Shown in pieces: positions 30,247 to 41,143 of a stretch of 64,000 nt of DNA. Where the stretch lies: the NCBI RefSeq assembly GCF_025821665.1, contig NZ_JACKSJ010000117.1:143139-207138 (forward strand), written 5' to 3'. The notes below the pieces were generated by a model, which worked only from the letters and a program-made list of their open reading frames with translations, did not search any database and was not told the DNA's origin. This stretch comes from [Mycobacterium] manitobense (GTDB taxonomy: Bacteria; Actinomycetota; Actinomycetes; Mycobacteriales; Mycobacteriaceae). How positions within the stretch are numbered: position 1 is the stretch's first letter; each line of letters begins with the position of its first letter. A program made the translations under genes and the position numbers.

Positions 30247-30714
30247 ATGTCCACGACGTTGTTGATTCCGAGCGTCGGCGCCGTCTGTGTCGCCATCGCT
30301 GCCATGTTGCTGCCATCCGGATCGCGCCGCCCCGCCGGATGCCGTTGCACCGAGCCACTCTCGGAGTCCGAGGAGCGCCTCGTCACCGTCGACGAGATCG
30401 ACACGGTCTGTGCGGCGTTCGACCAGATGCTGATCGACAAGGGGCTGCTGACCACCGACCAGTTCGACACCATCCGGCGTGGCATCAGGTCCCGCGGCGT
30501 GGTGACGGCCATGCGCGCCACCGGGGCGGCCCGCGAGGACTTCCGCGAGGTGGAGCTCGATCTGATGGTCAGAAGGCGCGACGGCGGGCAGTTCCCGGTG
30601 CAGGAGACGACGTTGGTGCCCGCCAGCTCGCTGGACCGGGTCAGCCCGGGCAGTGTCATCGTCACCTACTACCGCGACGAGTCGTCGGTGGCGGTGTGCG
30701 TGCCACCGGCCTGA
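30247..30714 (+). CDS. Small membrane-anchored protein of unknown function
   Basis: A 155-residue protein with one N-terminal hydrophobic helix (residues 3-20, LLIPSVGAVCVAIAAMLL), then a short Cys/Arg/Pro segment, then a soluble alpha/beta domain (VDEIDTVCAAFDQMLIDKGLL and VELDLMVRRRDGGQFPVQET). I do not recognise the family. An in-frame ATG at 30223 would add eight residues. It is divergent from the two-gene operon and convergent with the CHAT gene, ending 3 nt before it, so it sits in the middle of the putative CHAT module. Confidence 0.6.
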   Translation: MSTTLLIPSVGAVCVAIAAMLLPSGSRRPAGCRCTEPLSESEERLVTVDEIDTVCAAFDQMLIDKGLLTTDQFDTIRRGIRSRGVVTAMRATGAAREDFREVELDLMVRRRDGGQFPVQETTLVPASSLDRVSPGSVIVTYYRDESSVAVCVPPA

Positions 30715-30717
30715 CCG

Positions 30718-32043
30718 TCAACGGGTTCCGTCGACCGCGAAGGTGACCAGTGCGGCCCAGTACAGCGGGTGTGCGCCGGCGTCGCCGTCCCGCCAGCGCC
30801 GCATCTGTTCGCGCTGCCAGCGGTTCACCGCGCATCCGGCCGCGTCCTCCTGATGCGCACGGTCCACCGCGATGATCACCTCGGACATCGGATCCGTTGC
30901 GGCAGTGGTCTGGTCGGCCGCGAACTGGCGGTAGCCGCGCGTGGTCGGCAGCGACCACAGCGTCGCCGTCACGGTCTGCGCGCCGCCGAGAACCATCGCG
31001 GCCACCAGTCCGGTCGCCTCGTCGAACCGGTAGTCGGCACCAGATGCGCACGCCAGCAACGCCACTCGCGGCGGCAGCGGCAGTGCCGAGGCGATCATGT
31101 CGGCAGCGGTGAGCGGATGGGTCTCGGCCAGGTGCAGGGCAGCTCGGTCGGCGCGGCCGCTGTCGTCGTCGGCGGCGGTCGCGTGGCCGACGAATACCAG
31201 CCGCCCGGGTTCGCGCCGCAGTTGTTCGGCCAGCCAACGCCGGTCGGCGTCGGTCCGGCGGAACAACTCCACGGCGCCTGCCACCTCGGGCAGCACCGGG
31301 CGCCGCCTCATCACATCGGCGAAGTGGGCGACGACGGGCATCTCGCCGGACGGCCGGCCCAGCACCGATCCCAGCGCGGAGTCCGGGCGCTGGCCGGGCA
31401 CCCGCGGATCGAGGACCAGCAGCGCCGGGCCGTCGCGGCGGTCCTCCCAGCGAGCCGGGAACCGGGGCGCCGCCACGATGTTGGGTGGCACCGTCATCAG
31501 CACGTCGACGAGCTCCATCAGCCGGTGGCCCTCGGTGTGTTCGGCGATGTCGGTGAGCTGCCAGGGGATGCGCGCGGCCGTCGGTCCGGTGCGCGTCATC
31601 GCCTCCGACCGTGCGTGCACCAGCTCGCGCGCGGTCGGGCCCGTCGTCGGCATCGCCAGCAGACCCCACGGCACCCGCGCGAGCCGTGCGCTCGGCGACA
31701 CGAACAGCGTTGCCCGCGGGTCCGATACGCACTCCCTTAGCAGCTGCCAGGCCGGCGCGGCGATCAGCAGCACACCCAGGATGTAGGCGAGGGTCAGCTC
31801 GCCGTGCGGCGACGCGAACGGGCTCCGCCGCACCGCGCGTTCGAGGGCGTCACCTGCCGTCTCGCCGGGCCGGGCGTCCGGCAGCGCGTCCGCCAGCTCC
31901 TGCAGGGCCGCGAGCAGGATGGGCACCTCGACGACCCAGGTGACCGTCCTCTCGGGTTGCCCGACGATGCGCAGGCTGGCATATGTCGCGATGCCGAGGT
32001 CGGCGTACCTCAGTACCAGCCGGGGTGGCCCGGTCACGGCCAT
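30718..32043 (-). CDS. CHAT-domain (caspase-like) protein
   Basis: A 441-residue protein with a C-terminal CHAT domain from about residue 190. The predicted catalytic dyad is His near 286 (RLVFVGHATA) and Cys near 330 (VALLACASGADYRFDEATGL), followed by the family's GAQTVTATLWSLP and, at the C-terminus, HPLYWAALVTF. The N-terminal half is alpha/beta with a hydrophobic patch (YILGVLLIAAPAW) near residue 90. CHAT proteases relate to caspases and separase and act in bacterial signalling and in defence-linked cell death. The ATG overlaps the TPR gene's 3' end by 10 nt, so both are coupled. Substrate and trigger are unknown. Confidence 0.85.
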   Translation of the reverse strand: MAVTGPPRLVLRYADLGIATYASLRIVGQPERTVTWVVEVPILLAALQELADALPDARPGETAGDALERAVRRSPFASPHGELTLAYILGVLLIAAPAWQLLRECVSDPRATLFVSPSARLARVPWGLLAMPTTGPTARELVHARSEAMTRTGPTAARIPWQLTDIAEHTEGHRLMELVDVLMTVPPNIVAAPRFPARWEDRRDGPALLVLDPRVPGQRPDSALGSVLGRPSGEMPVVAHFADVMRRRPVLPEVAGAVELFRRTDADRRWLAEQLRREPGRLVFVGHATAADDDSGRADRAALHLAETHPLTAADMIASALPLPPRVALLACASGADYRFDEATGLVAAMVLGGAQTVTATLWSLPTTRGYRQFAADQTTAATDPMSEVIIAVDRAHQEDAAGCAVNRWQREQMRRWRDGDAGAHPLYWAALVTFAVDGTR

Positions 32044-33773
32044 GTGCGCCAGACCGGCTCGTCGGCGGTGACCGCGCGGCCGTACCGCTGCTGGGCGAGC
32101 GCGCGGTAGTGTTCGAGCACCGGTGCCGCGCCCGGCTCCATGACGAGCGGCGGCAGCGGACCGAGGCGTAGCAGGGGGTCGTTCCGGGCCGGCGCGGGGC
32201 CACCGGCGGCCACCAGCGCGAAATCATCGGCGTCCTCCAGCGGCACCGCCACGGTCGCCGCGTCGGGCATCCCGGATCCACCGGCCGGATCGGTGACGAC
32301 GGTGAACGCGCCTCGCGCGCTGTGGTATTCGATCAGCTCACTGAGCAGGGCGGTGTTCTCCCACTCCCAGACCACGGCGAAGGCGCCTGCCAGCATCGGC
32401 GCCGACACCGTGGTGGCCCACCTGGTCCTGGCATCGGGGTCCGCCAGCACATAGCGCACGGAGTCGACGGCGAGCGCAGCGGGCAGCTTGAGTTCGGCGG
32501 CCCGCTCGAGCTTGGCCATCGCGCTGCGCTCCCGTTCCTCGGGCACCTCGCGCTGTGCCACGCCGAGTGAGGCGACGTGGCGCTTCTCGACCTCCTCCAA
32601 AGTCTCGTCCGGGTCGCCCGCGGCGTCGAAGCCGAGGTCGGCGAGCGCGTCGGCCCGCCAGACCGTGCCCAGGTGGTCGTCCAGGCGGGCGTACTGCAGC
32701 CAGCTGCTCCGGTTCGACGCGTCGAGCCACTCGCGGGCCTGCGCCACCAGCTCAACGGCCTCGGCGTAGCGGCCCCAGAAGATCGGTATCCAGCTGCGCT
32801 GCAGGATGATCCGATGGATGCGCAGCGGCCTGCCCGCTTCCCGCCAGTGCTGCTCTGCCCGCGTCCAGCAGTCGTCGGCGACCGCCAGCTCCCCGAGGGC
32901 CATGCGGGCGAATCCGTAGTACAGCAGGCACCGCGCGACATCATCGGCATGGGCGTGCTCGGCGAGCACCGGCTGGGCCTCGCTGATCAGTTGTTCGGTG
33001 GCTTCGTGGTCACCGGCCGCCCATGCGGCGGCGGCACGCTCGAGAACCGTTCTCGCCGAGGCCAACCGCCACCCCCGGGACTGCGCTCTGGCTCCGGCCC
33101 GCTGCAGCCACGGCTCGGCCTCCGGCAGCCGCCCGGTCTCGACACAGAACCGTCCGTAGCCGGTGCCACCGGTGACCAGCAGGTGATCGGCCGCCTCGTC
33201 GTCACCGGGCCGCGCGATGGCCTCGAGGACCCGTTCCCACAGCGGGATGGACCGCGCGTGCAGGTCGTCGTCGCACAGCGCCGCGGCGCACAGCATCAGT
33301 GCGCGGACCCGGAAGTATGCGAACTCGCCGGCGAGCTCCGGATCGCCGGCCGCGGAGCTCTCCTCGCCGGATCCGGCGACGAACTCCTCGAGCTGCGCCG
33401 CGGCGCCCTCGTGGTCGCCTGCCGCCGCCGCCAATCCGATGTCGAGGTACCGGGCGCGCCGGGTGTAGCGCAGCGTCATCCGGCGGATGTCGGCGTCGGC
33501 CAGCGCCACCGGGACGTCCGGCCCGGTGCCGGCGAGGATCGCCGAATAGACGGCCAGACAGTCCCGGATCCGGCGCACGCATTCGGTCACGCCGTCGTCG
33601 GCGCCGCGGACCAGGTAGATCTCCCCCAGCTGGGCGAACACCTCGAGCATCAGGTCGTCGCGGTCGGCGCGCTCGATGTCGGGCATCAACGACAGCAACA
33701 GATCGCGGGCCGCCGCCTCGTCTCCCGCGAAGGTGAGCGAGCGGGCCCGCGCCAAACCGGCGCCGATGGTCAC
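32034..33773 (-). CDS. TPR-like repeat protein coupled to the CHAT protease
   Basis: A 579-residue soluble protein. Residues about 1-420 are helical hairpins of TPR character (for example LFAQLGEIYLVRG-type and CLLYYGFARMALGELAVADDCW segments). The C-terminal 120 residues form an alpha/beta domain with VAVPLEDADDFALVAAG and LGPLPPLVMEPG, which resembles part of the 377-residue protein at 27713-28846. The GTG at 33773 was chosen because TATGAT lies exactly 6 nt upstream (leaderless). TPR-CHAT pairing is a known theme in which the TPR part senses a signal or binds the substrate. Confidence 0.78.
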   Translation of the reverse strand: MTIGAGLARARSLTFAGDEAAARDLLLSLMPDIERADRDDLMLEVFAQLGEIYLVRGADDGVTECVRRIRDCLAVYSAILAGTGPDVPVALADADIRRMTLRYTRRARYLDIGLAAAAGDHEGAAAQLEEFVAGSGEESSAAGDPELAGEFAYFRVRALMLCAAALCDDDLHARSIPLWERVLEAIARPGDDEAADHLLVTGGTGYGRFCVETGRLPEAEPWLQRAGARAQSRGWRLASARTVLERAAAAWAAGDHEATEQLISEAQPVLAEHAHADDVARCLLYYGFARMALGELAVADDCWTRAEQHWREAGRPLRIHRIILQRSWIPIFWGRYAEAVELVAQAREWLDASNRSSWLQYARLDDHLGTVWRADALADLGFDAAGDPDETLEEVEKRHVASLGVAQREVPEERERSAMAKLERAAELKLPAALAVDSVRYVLADPDARTRWATTVSAPMLAGAFAVVWEWENTALLSELIEYHSARGAFTVVTDPAGGSGMPDAATVAVPLEDADDFALVAAGGPAPARNDPLLRLGPLPPLVMEPGAAPVLEHYRALAQQRYGRAVTADEPVWRTWP

Positions 33774-33779
33774 GGTCGA

Positions 33780-33785
33780 ATCATA
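33780..33785 (-). promoter_or_regulatory. Leaderless -10 element (TATGAT) of the TPR-CHAT operon
   Basis: Minus-strand TATGAT followed by TCGACC and the GTG start at 33773. It begins 5 nt after the large hairpin at 33791-33832, so termination of the upstream lipoprotein transcript and initiation of this one are packed together. Confidence 0.65.
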
Positions 33786-33790
33786 GGGAA

Positions 33791-33832
33791 GCGGCGGGCG
33801 CGCCAGGCCGAATGGCCCAGCACGCCCGCCGC
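33791..33832 (-). terminator. Large hairpin between the lipoprotein and TPR genes
   Basis: Perfect 10-bp GC arms, GCGGCGGGCG (33791-33800) and CGCCCGCCGC (33823-33832). The 22-nt loop holds an inner GGCC-GAAT-GGCC stem. It follows the lipoprotein stop by 15 nt and should terminate that transcript. On the minus strand it is followed by TTCCC, not a T-run. Confidence 0.6.
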
Positions 33833-33847
33833 CGCGGTGCGGACCGA

Positions 33848-34315
33848 TCAGCTGCACGTCACCGTGACGGTGAACGGCTTCGAGATCATTCCGGCCATCG
33901 GGTTCTTCATGTCGGCGCCGCTGGCCTCGCCACTGACGGTGTAGGTGTCGCCGTCGACCTTCACCTCCGCCGAGCCGACCTTGGCGCCCATCATGTTGTT
34001 GACGGCCAGCGCGTTCCCGTCGACCACCAGGCCGAGGGTCTCGACCTTCGGGGTGGCCTCGTCGGTCATCACGATGCCCAGGCCCTGCTGGCCGCCTACG
34101 GCGCCGCTGCCCACGGTGATCTTGCCGCCCTGCTTGACGCAGGTGACCGAGTTGGTGTCCAGACCGGCAAGGTCATTGCCGTCGACCTTCACCTCCGTGC
34201 TGCCACCATTGCTCACCTGCGTGCCCGGCGCGGCGGCCGGCTTGTCGTCCGAGCAGCCCACCAGGACGGCGGTGGCTGCGGCCAGACCGATCACACCAGC
34301 GACAACTCGCTTCAT
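33848..34315 (-). CDS. LpqH-family (19-kDa antigen-like) lipoprotein
   Basis: A 155-residue lipoprotein with a signal peptide (MKRVVAGVIGLAAATAVLVGC) whose lipobox VLVGC places the lipidated Cys at residue 21. A Lys/Ala/Pro spacer and a beta-rich LpqH-type domain follow. Conserved features are TEVKVDGNDL, a Cys near residue 55 (SVTCVKQGG) paired with the Cys two residues from the C-terminus (VTVTCS), and SGADMKNPMAGMISKPF. The ATG at 34315 has GAGGGAG at the right distance; two upstream in-frame starts lack it. It is surface-exposed by family knowledge, a TLR2 agonist in pathogens. There is no evident tie to the CHAT genes. Confidence 0.9.
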   Translation of the reverse strand: MKRVVAGVIGLAAATAVLVGCSDDKPAAAPGTQVSNGGSTEVKVDGNDLAGLDTNSVTCVKQGGKITVGSGAVGGQQGLGIVMTDEATPKVETLGLVVDGNALAVNNMMGAKVGSAEVKVDGDTYTVSGEASGADMKNPMAGMISKPFTVTVTCS

Positions 34316-34424
34316 CGTTTTCTCCCTCATTCGCGCGCCGCCCCGATGGCGTCGTCGTGGCACAAGTGAAATCCGGCCGGACGGCTACCGATCCCAACTA
34401 CCGCGGGCCGTCGGCGTCGCCGAG

Positions 34425-34430
34425 TACGGT
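34425..34430 (+). promoter_or_regulatory. Leaderless -10 element (TACGGT) of the 93-residue protein
   Basis: TACGGT followed by seven bases (GACCACC) and the ATG at 34438. No -35 was recognised. The divergent lipoprotein promoter must lie in the same 122-bp gap, but I could not place it. Confidence 0.55.
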
Positions 34431-34437
34431 GACCACC

Positions 34438-34719
34438 ATGTCCGACGAATCCACCCCCGAGCCGGAAACCGCTGCCCCGCCGCCGCCTCCGCCGCCGGCA
34501 GAGGCCCTCGACGCCGGCTACACGCCGGGCGGTGTGCCGACATTCGACTCGGTACGCGAGAAGATCGAGAACCGCTTCGGCACATCGGTCGGCGCCTCCG
34601 AGTTGGCAGCCGAGACCCCCGAGGGCCGCGCGGCCGACGAACTCTACGAGGAGCGTCAGCGGGCCGCCGCCGAGCGACTGGCTCAGATCCGGGAGTCGAT
34701 GCGCTCCGAAACCGACTGA
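34438..34719 (+). CDS. Small conserved acidic protein of unknown function
   Basis: A 93-residue protein. Residues 1-25 are a disordered Glu/Pro stretch with a run of prolines; residues 35-90 form a charged helical region (SVREKIENRFGTSVGASEL, then EERQRAAAERLAQIRESMR). No membrane helix. I recognise it only as a mycobacterial-type hypothetical. It probably begins a leaderless transcript that also carries the HTH_42 gene, whose TTG start is 3 nt after this stop. Confidence 0.7.
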   Translation: MSDESTPEPETAAPPPPPPPAEALDAGYTPGGVPTFDSVREKIENRFGTSVGASELAAETPEGRAADELYEERQRAAAERLAQIRESMRSETD

Positions 34720-34722
34720 CCG

Positions 34723-35943
34723 TTGCGCTCGTTCACCCTCGCCGAGCGGCGGGCCAGATTGGCGCGGCGACACTTCCTCTGTCCCGGCGCCGCTGCGGCA
34801 TCCGGCGCCGACGTCGCTGCCCGGTTGGTCGGACTGCACGGCACCGACCCGGCCACCCCGTACCTCTCCCTGTGGACCCGGGTTCCCGGATTCGCCGTCA
34901 CCGATCTGCAGCGCGACCTCTACGACGAGCGGACGCTGGTCAAGCACCTCGCGATGCGCAGGACGCTGTGGGTGATCCGCGCGACCGACCTGCCCGCGGT
35001 GCAGTCCGCGGCCAGCGAACGGGTGGCCGCCACGGAACGCAGGCGGTTGATCGCCGACGCCGACAAGGCGGGGCTGGCACCCGACGGCGAAACCTGGCTC
35101 GACACCGCCTGCCCGGCGGTGCTGGCTCACCTCGCCGAACACGGCGCCACCAGTGCGCGCGACCTGCGAATCGCGCTGCCCGAGCTGGCGGGCAGGTACG
35201 AGTACGCGCCTGACCGACCGTGGGGCGGTGAGAGCCCGCTGGCGCCAAGGGTTCTCACGGTGCTCGGCGTCCGTGGCGACATCGTCCGCGGACCCAACGA
35301 CGGCGGGTGGACGGTCAGCAGGCCGCGGTGGGTACCGACAGCGGACTGGCTGGGCACCGTCGGCGACCCCGTCGCGGCCGGCCCGGCGGCCGCGCAGCTG
35401 GTTCGGCGCTGGCTCTACGCATTCGGGCCCGCGACGCTGACCGACGTCAAATGGTGGTTCGGCAACACCCTGACGTGGGCACGCGCCGCGTTGCGCGACA
35501 TCGGCGCGGTAGAAGTGCGGCTAGGAGACGGCGGCGACGACGACGACACCGGCTGGGCGCTGCCCGACGACCTCGAACCCGAACCCGCGTCGCAGCCCTG
35601 GGCCGCGCTGCTGCCCAGCCTCGACGTCACCCCGATGGGGTGGTTCGACCGGACCTGGTACCTCGGCGAACACCGGCCACACGTGTTCGACAGCAACGGC
35701 AACGCCGGTCCCACCGCGTGGTGGAACGGCCGCATCGTCGGCGGATGGGGCCAGGACTCCGGGGGCAGGGTGGTGTTGCATCTCCTCGACGACCTCGGCC
35801 GTGACGGCCGCCGTGCCCTCGACCGCCGGGCGGCCGAACTGACCGAGTGGCTGGACGGCGTCCGGGTCAGCCCGCGGTTCCCGTCGCCACTCGGCAGAGC
35901 CAGTCGCAGCGAAGCCGGGTTCAGTCCCACTACCAGCCGGTAA
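34723..35943 (+). CDS. HTH_42 winged-helix protein (AlkZ/AlkX DNA-glycosylase superfamily)
   Basis: A 406-residue protein of the HTH_42 superfamily (winged-helix, former DUF1006), which includes AlkZ and AlkX/YcaQ, glycosylases that unhook interstrand crosslinks or remove bulky alkyl bases. The N-terminal region reads VGLHGTDPATPYLSLWTRVPGF, and RTLWVIRATDLPAV follows near residue 85. The catalytic QxQ or QxD of characterised members is replaced by HGT, so activity is uncertain. A C-terminal WFDRTWYLGEHRPHVFDSNGNAGPT block is conserved in the family. It starts at TTG with poor Shine-Dalgarno, depending on the upstream small gene. Its closeness to uvrA fits DNA repair but is not proof. Confidence 0.75.
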   Translation: MRSFTLAERRARLARRHFLCPGAAAASGADVAARLVGLHGTDPATPYLSLWTRVPGFAVTDLQRDLYDERTLVKHLAMRRTLWVIRATDLPAVQSAASERVAATERRRLIADADKAGLAPDGETWLDTACPAVLAHLAEHGATSARDLRIALPELAGRYEYAPDRPWGGESPLAPRVLTVLGVRGDIVRGPNDGGWTVSRPRWVPTADWLGTVGDPVAAGPAAAQLVRRWLYAFGPATLTDVKWWFGNTLTWARAALRDIGAVEVRLGDGGDDDDTGWALPDDLEPEPASQPWAALLPSLDVTPMGWFDRTWYLGEHRPHVFDSNGNAGPTAWWNGRIVGGWGQDSGGRVVLHLLDDLGRDGRRALDRRAAELTEWLDGVRVSPRFPSPLGRASRSEAGFSPTTSR

Positions 35944-35974
35944 CCTACGGTCTCGTAGACGAGGAGGTCTCGAC

Positions 35975-37444
35975 GTGACCCATGTGTCGATCGCCATCAT
36001 CGGCAGCGGCTTCTCCGGACTCGGCGCGGCGATCCGGCTCGACGAGGCCGGACATCGCGACTTCCTGGTCTTCGAACGCGGCAACGACGTCGGCGGGACC
36101 TGGCGGGACAACACGTATCCCGGCGCGGCATGCGACGTGCCGTCGCACCTGTACTCGTACTCGTTCGCGCTCAACCCGGACTGGACCCGGTCGTTCTCCG
36201 CCCAGCCCGAGATCGAGGACGACCTGCGCGGCGTCGCGCAGCGCGCGAACGTGCTAGACCGGCACGTCTTCGGCTGCGAGGTGCGCCGGACTGCGTGGAA
36301 TTCCGAGAAATCGCACTGGGAACTGGCGACCGCCAAGGGCGGATACACCGCCGACATCCTGATCGCCGGATTCGGCTCACTCGCCGAGCCGTCGCTGCCC
36401 GCGATCCCCGGCATCGAGTCCTTCGCGGCTGCCGGAGGCGACCTGTTCCACTCCGCCCAGTGGAACCACGACACCGATCTCGCCGGCAAACGCGTCGCGG
36501 TTATCGGCACCGGCGCGTCGGCCATCCAGATCGTGCCCGCGATCGTCGACCGGGTCACCCACCTCGACGTCTACCAGCGCACGGCGCCGTGGCTGTTGCC
36601 ACGCTTCGACCGGGCCTTCACCGCGCCCGAACGGTGGGCGTTCCGCAACGTGCCCGGCTATCTGCGGCTGGCCCGGGCAGGCATCTACGCCGGCCGCGAG
36701 ACGCAGGTGGTCGGCCTGGCCAAGAACCCGAACCTGATGAAGGGTTTCGAGCTGCTCTCGCGGGCGAAGATCCGCCGCGAGATCAAGGATCCGGAGCTGC
36801 GCCGCAGGGTCACACCGAACTTCCGGATCGGCTGCAAGCGGATGCTGATCTCCAACGACTGGTACCCCGCACTCGACCGCGACCACGTCGACCTGCTCAC
36901 CGACGGGATCCAGGAGATCGACGGCCGCCGGATCGTCACCGCCGACGGCACCGTGCGGGAGGTCGACGCACTGGTGGTGGCCACCGGCTTCCACGTCACC
37001 GACTCACCGATGTTCGACACCGTCTGCGGCGCCGACGGTGCGAGCCTGACCCAGAAGTTCGCCGACAAGGGGATGCGCGCCTACAAGGGCACCACCATCG
37101 CCGGATACCCGAACATGTTCGTGCTCGTCGGTCCGAACACGGGCCTCGGCCACAGCTCGATGGTCTACATGATCGAGTCGCAGATCAATTACGTCGTCGA
37201 CGCCGTCACCACCATGCGCCGACGCGGACTTCGGACCGTCGAGGTCAAACAGCATGCGCTGGACAGCTACAACGACCGGCTACAGAAGGCGCTGGACGGT
37301 TCGGTGTGGATGAACGGCAAGTGCGCGAGCTGGTACCTCGACGCGCACGGCAACAACACCACGCTGTGGCCGGACTTCACCTTCCGGTTCCGGCGCCAGA
37401 CCCGGCGCTTCGACATCGACGCCTACGAGACCGCGCCCGCCTGA
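35975..37444 (+). CDS. Baeyer-Villiger-type flavin-dependent monooxygenase
   Basis: A 489-residue FAD/NADPH monooxygenase. FAD motif IIGSGFSGLGAAIRL at residue 9, GGTWRDNTYPGAACDVPSHLYS near 40, the fingerprint F-x-G-type stretch ending LFHSAQWNHD near 165, and the NADPH motif VIGTGASAIQI near 180. It should insert oxygen beside a ketone or oxidise N/S groups with NADPH and O2. The GTG start has GAGGAGG about 9 nt upstream, and a TACGGT -10 (35946-35951) just after the previous stop gives a leader of about 17 nt. It is convergent with uvrA, 6 nt apart. Native substrate unknown. Confidence 0.9.
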   Translation: MTHVSIAIIGSGFSGLGAAIRLDEAGHRDFLVFERGNDVGGTWRDNTYPGAACDVPSHLYSYSFALNPDWTRSFSAQPEIEDDLRGVAQRANVLDRHVFGCEVRRTAWNSEKSHWELATAKGGYTADILIAGFGSLAEPSLPAIPGIESFAAAGGDLFHSAQWNHDTDLAGKRVAVIGTGASAIQIVPAIVDRVTHLDVYQRTAPWLLPRFDRAFTAPERWAFRNVPGYLRLARAGIYAGRETQVVGLAKNPNLMKGFELLSRAKIRREIKDPELRRRVTPNFRIGCKRMLISNDWYPALDRDHVDLLTDGIQEIDGRRIVTADGTVREVDALVVATGFHVTDSPMFDTVCGADGASLTQKFADKGMRAYKGTTIAGYPNMFVLVGPNTGLGHSSMVYMIESQINYVVDAVTTMRRRGLRTVEVKQHALDSYNDRLQKALDGSVWMNGKCASWYLDAHGNNTTLWPDFTFRFRRQTRRFDIDAYETAPA

Positions 37445-37450
37445 GGGCGG

Positions 37451-40345
<2,895 letters not shown>

Positions 40346-40401
40346 CTGATTTCTCTCCCGTTCCGTCTGTGTCGCGGACCCACATGACACAGCTCGTGTC
40401 C

Positions 40402-40424
40402 ATGCTATGTGCCCGGTCCGACAA
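40402..40424 (-). promoter_or_regulatory. RecA-ND/PafBC-type promoter of uvrA
   Basis: On the minus strand TTGTCGGAC (40416-40424), eight bases, then TAGCAT (40402-40407). The established LexA-independent damage promoter of mycobacteria is TTGTCRGTG-N8-TANNNT; here seven of nine bases and the spacing match. The leader would be about 50 nt. No LexA box is present. Confidence 0.65.
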
Positions 40425-40452
40425 CCCGCCGGGACGGCGGCCGGCGGTCGGA

Positions 40453-40458
40453 TACCGT
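40453..40458 (+). promoter_or_regulatory. Leaderless -10 element (TACCGT) of the MBL-fold gene
   Basis: TACCGT followed by seven bases and the ATG at 40466. It is divergent from the uvrA promoter, 29 bp away. Confidence 0.55.
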
Positions 40459-40465
40459 GGCGGAC

Positions 40466-41143
40466 ATGACTGCCATCGACGACAACTACACCGGTCACGT
40501 GGAACCACAGACCGCCGCCAAGCGCACGCTGCCCGGCGCCACGATCATCAAGATGTCGGTGGGCCCGATGGACAACAACTGCTACCTCATCACGTGTTCC
40601 CAGACCGGCGAGTCGCTACTCATCGACGCCGCCAACGACGCCGATCTGCTGACCGAACTCGTGGAGATGCAGGCACCCAACCTGTCGCTGATCGTCACCA
40701 GTCACCAGCACTTCGACCACTGGCAGGCGCTGTCCGACCTGGTCGACATCACCGGCGCGCCCACCGCGGCGCACCGGCTGGACGCCGAACCGCTGCCGGT
40801 CCGGCCGGACCGCTTGATCGACGGCGGCGACACCATCGAGATCGGTGAGCTCACCTTCGACGTGATCCACCTGCGGGGCCACACGCCGGGTTCGGTGGCG
40901 CTGGCGCTGAGCGGGCCCGCGGCGGGTGACAGCGTGCAACTGTTCACCGGTGACTGCCTGTTCCCCGGCGGGGTGGGCAAGACGTGGCAGCCCGGCGACT
41001 TCGAGCAGCTCCTCGGCGACGTCACCAGCCGGGTGTTCGACGTCTACCCCGACACCACCACCGTGTACCCCGGCCACGGCGACGACACCGTGCTCGGCAC
41101 CGAGCGGCCGCACCTCGGCGAATGGCGCGAACGTGGCTGGTAG
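40466..41143 (+). CDS. Metallo-beta-lactamase-fold hydrolase (Rv1637c-type)
   Basis: A 225-residue MBL-fold protein. Metal ligands are visible in TSHQHFDHW near residue 76 (the HxHxDH motif), HLRGHTPGS near 137, the bridging Asp in [10 protein letters not shown] near 163, and YPGHGDDT near 205. This is glyoxalase-II-like in layout but lacks a glyoxalase II C-terminal domain. It should hydrolyse a thioester or similar bond using two metal ions. It neighbours uvrA as in M. tuberculosis. It overlaps the next gene by 11 nt. The substrate is unknown. Confidence 0.85.
   Translation: MTAIDDNYTGHVEPQTAAKRTLPGATIIKMSVGPMDNNCYLITCSQTGESLLIDAANDADLLTELVEMQAPNLSLIVTSHQHFDHWQALSDLVDITGAPTAAHRLDAEPLPVRPDRLIDGGDTIEIGELTFDVIHLRGHTPGSVALALSGPAAGDSVQLFTGDCLFPGGVGKTWQPGDFEQLLGDVTSRVFDVYPDTTTVYPGHGDDTVLGTERPHLGEWRERGW

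Noticed and set aside
27713..30358. A single 881-residue open frame on the minus strand across two genes
   Set aside because: It is the 377-residue gene's frame extended through the 439-residue gene; the upstream part is Arg/Ala/Gly-rich with no domain, while the other frame there has protein-like composition, an ATGA junction and a leaderless start.
40386..40400. GACAC-AGCTC-GTGTC dyad near the uvrA transcript start, considered as an operator
   Set aside because: Short arms, and no regulator consensus known to me fits; chance occurrence is likely in high-GC DNA.
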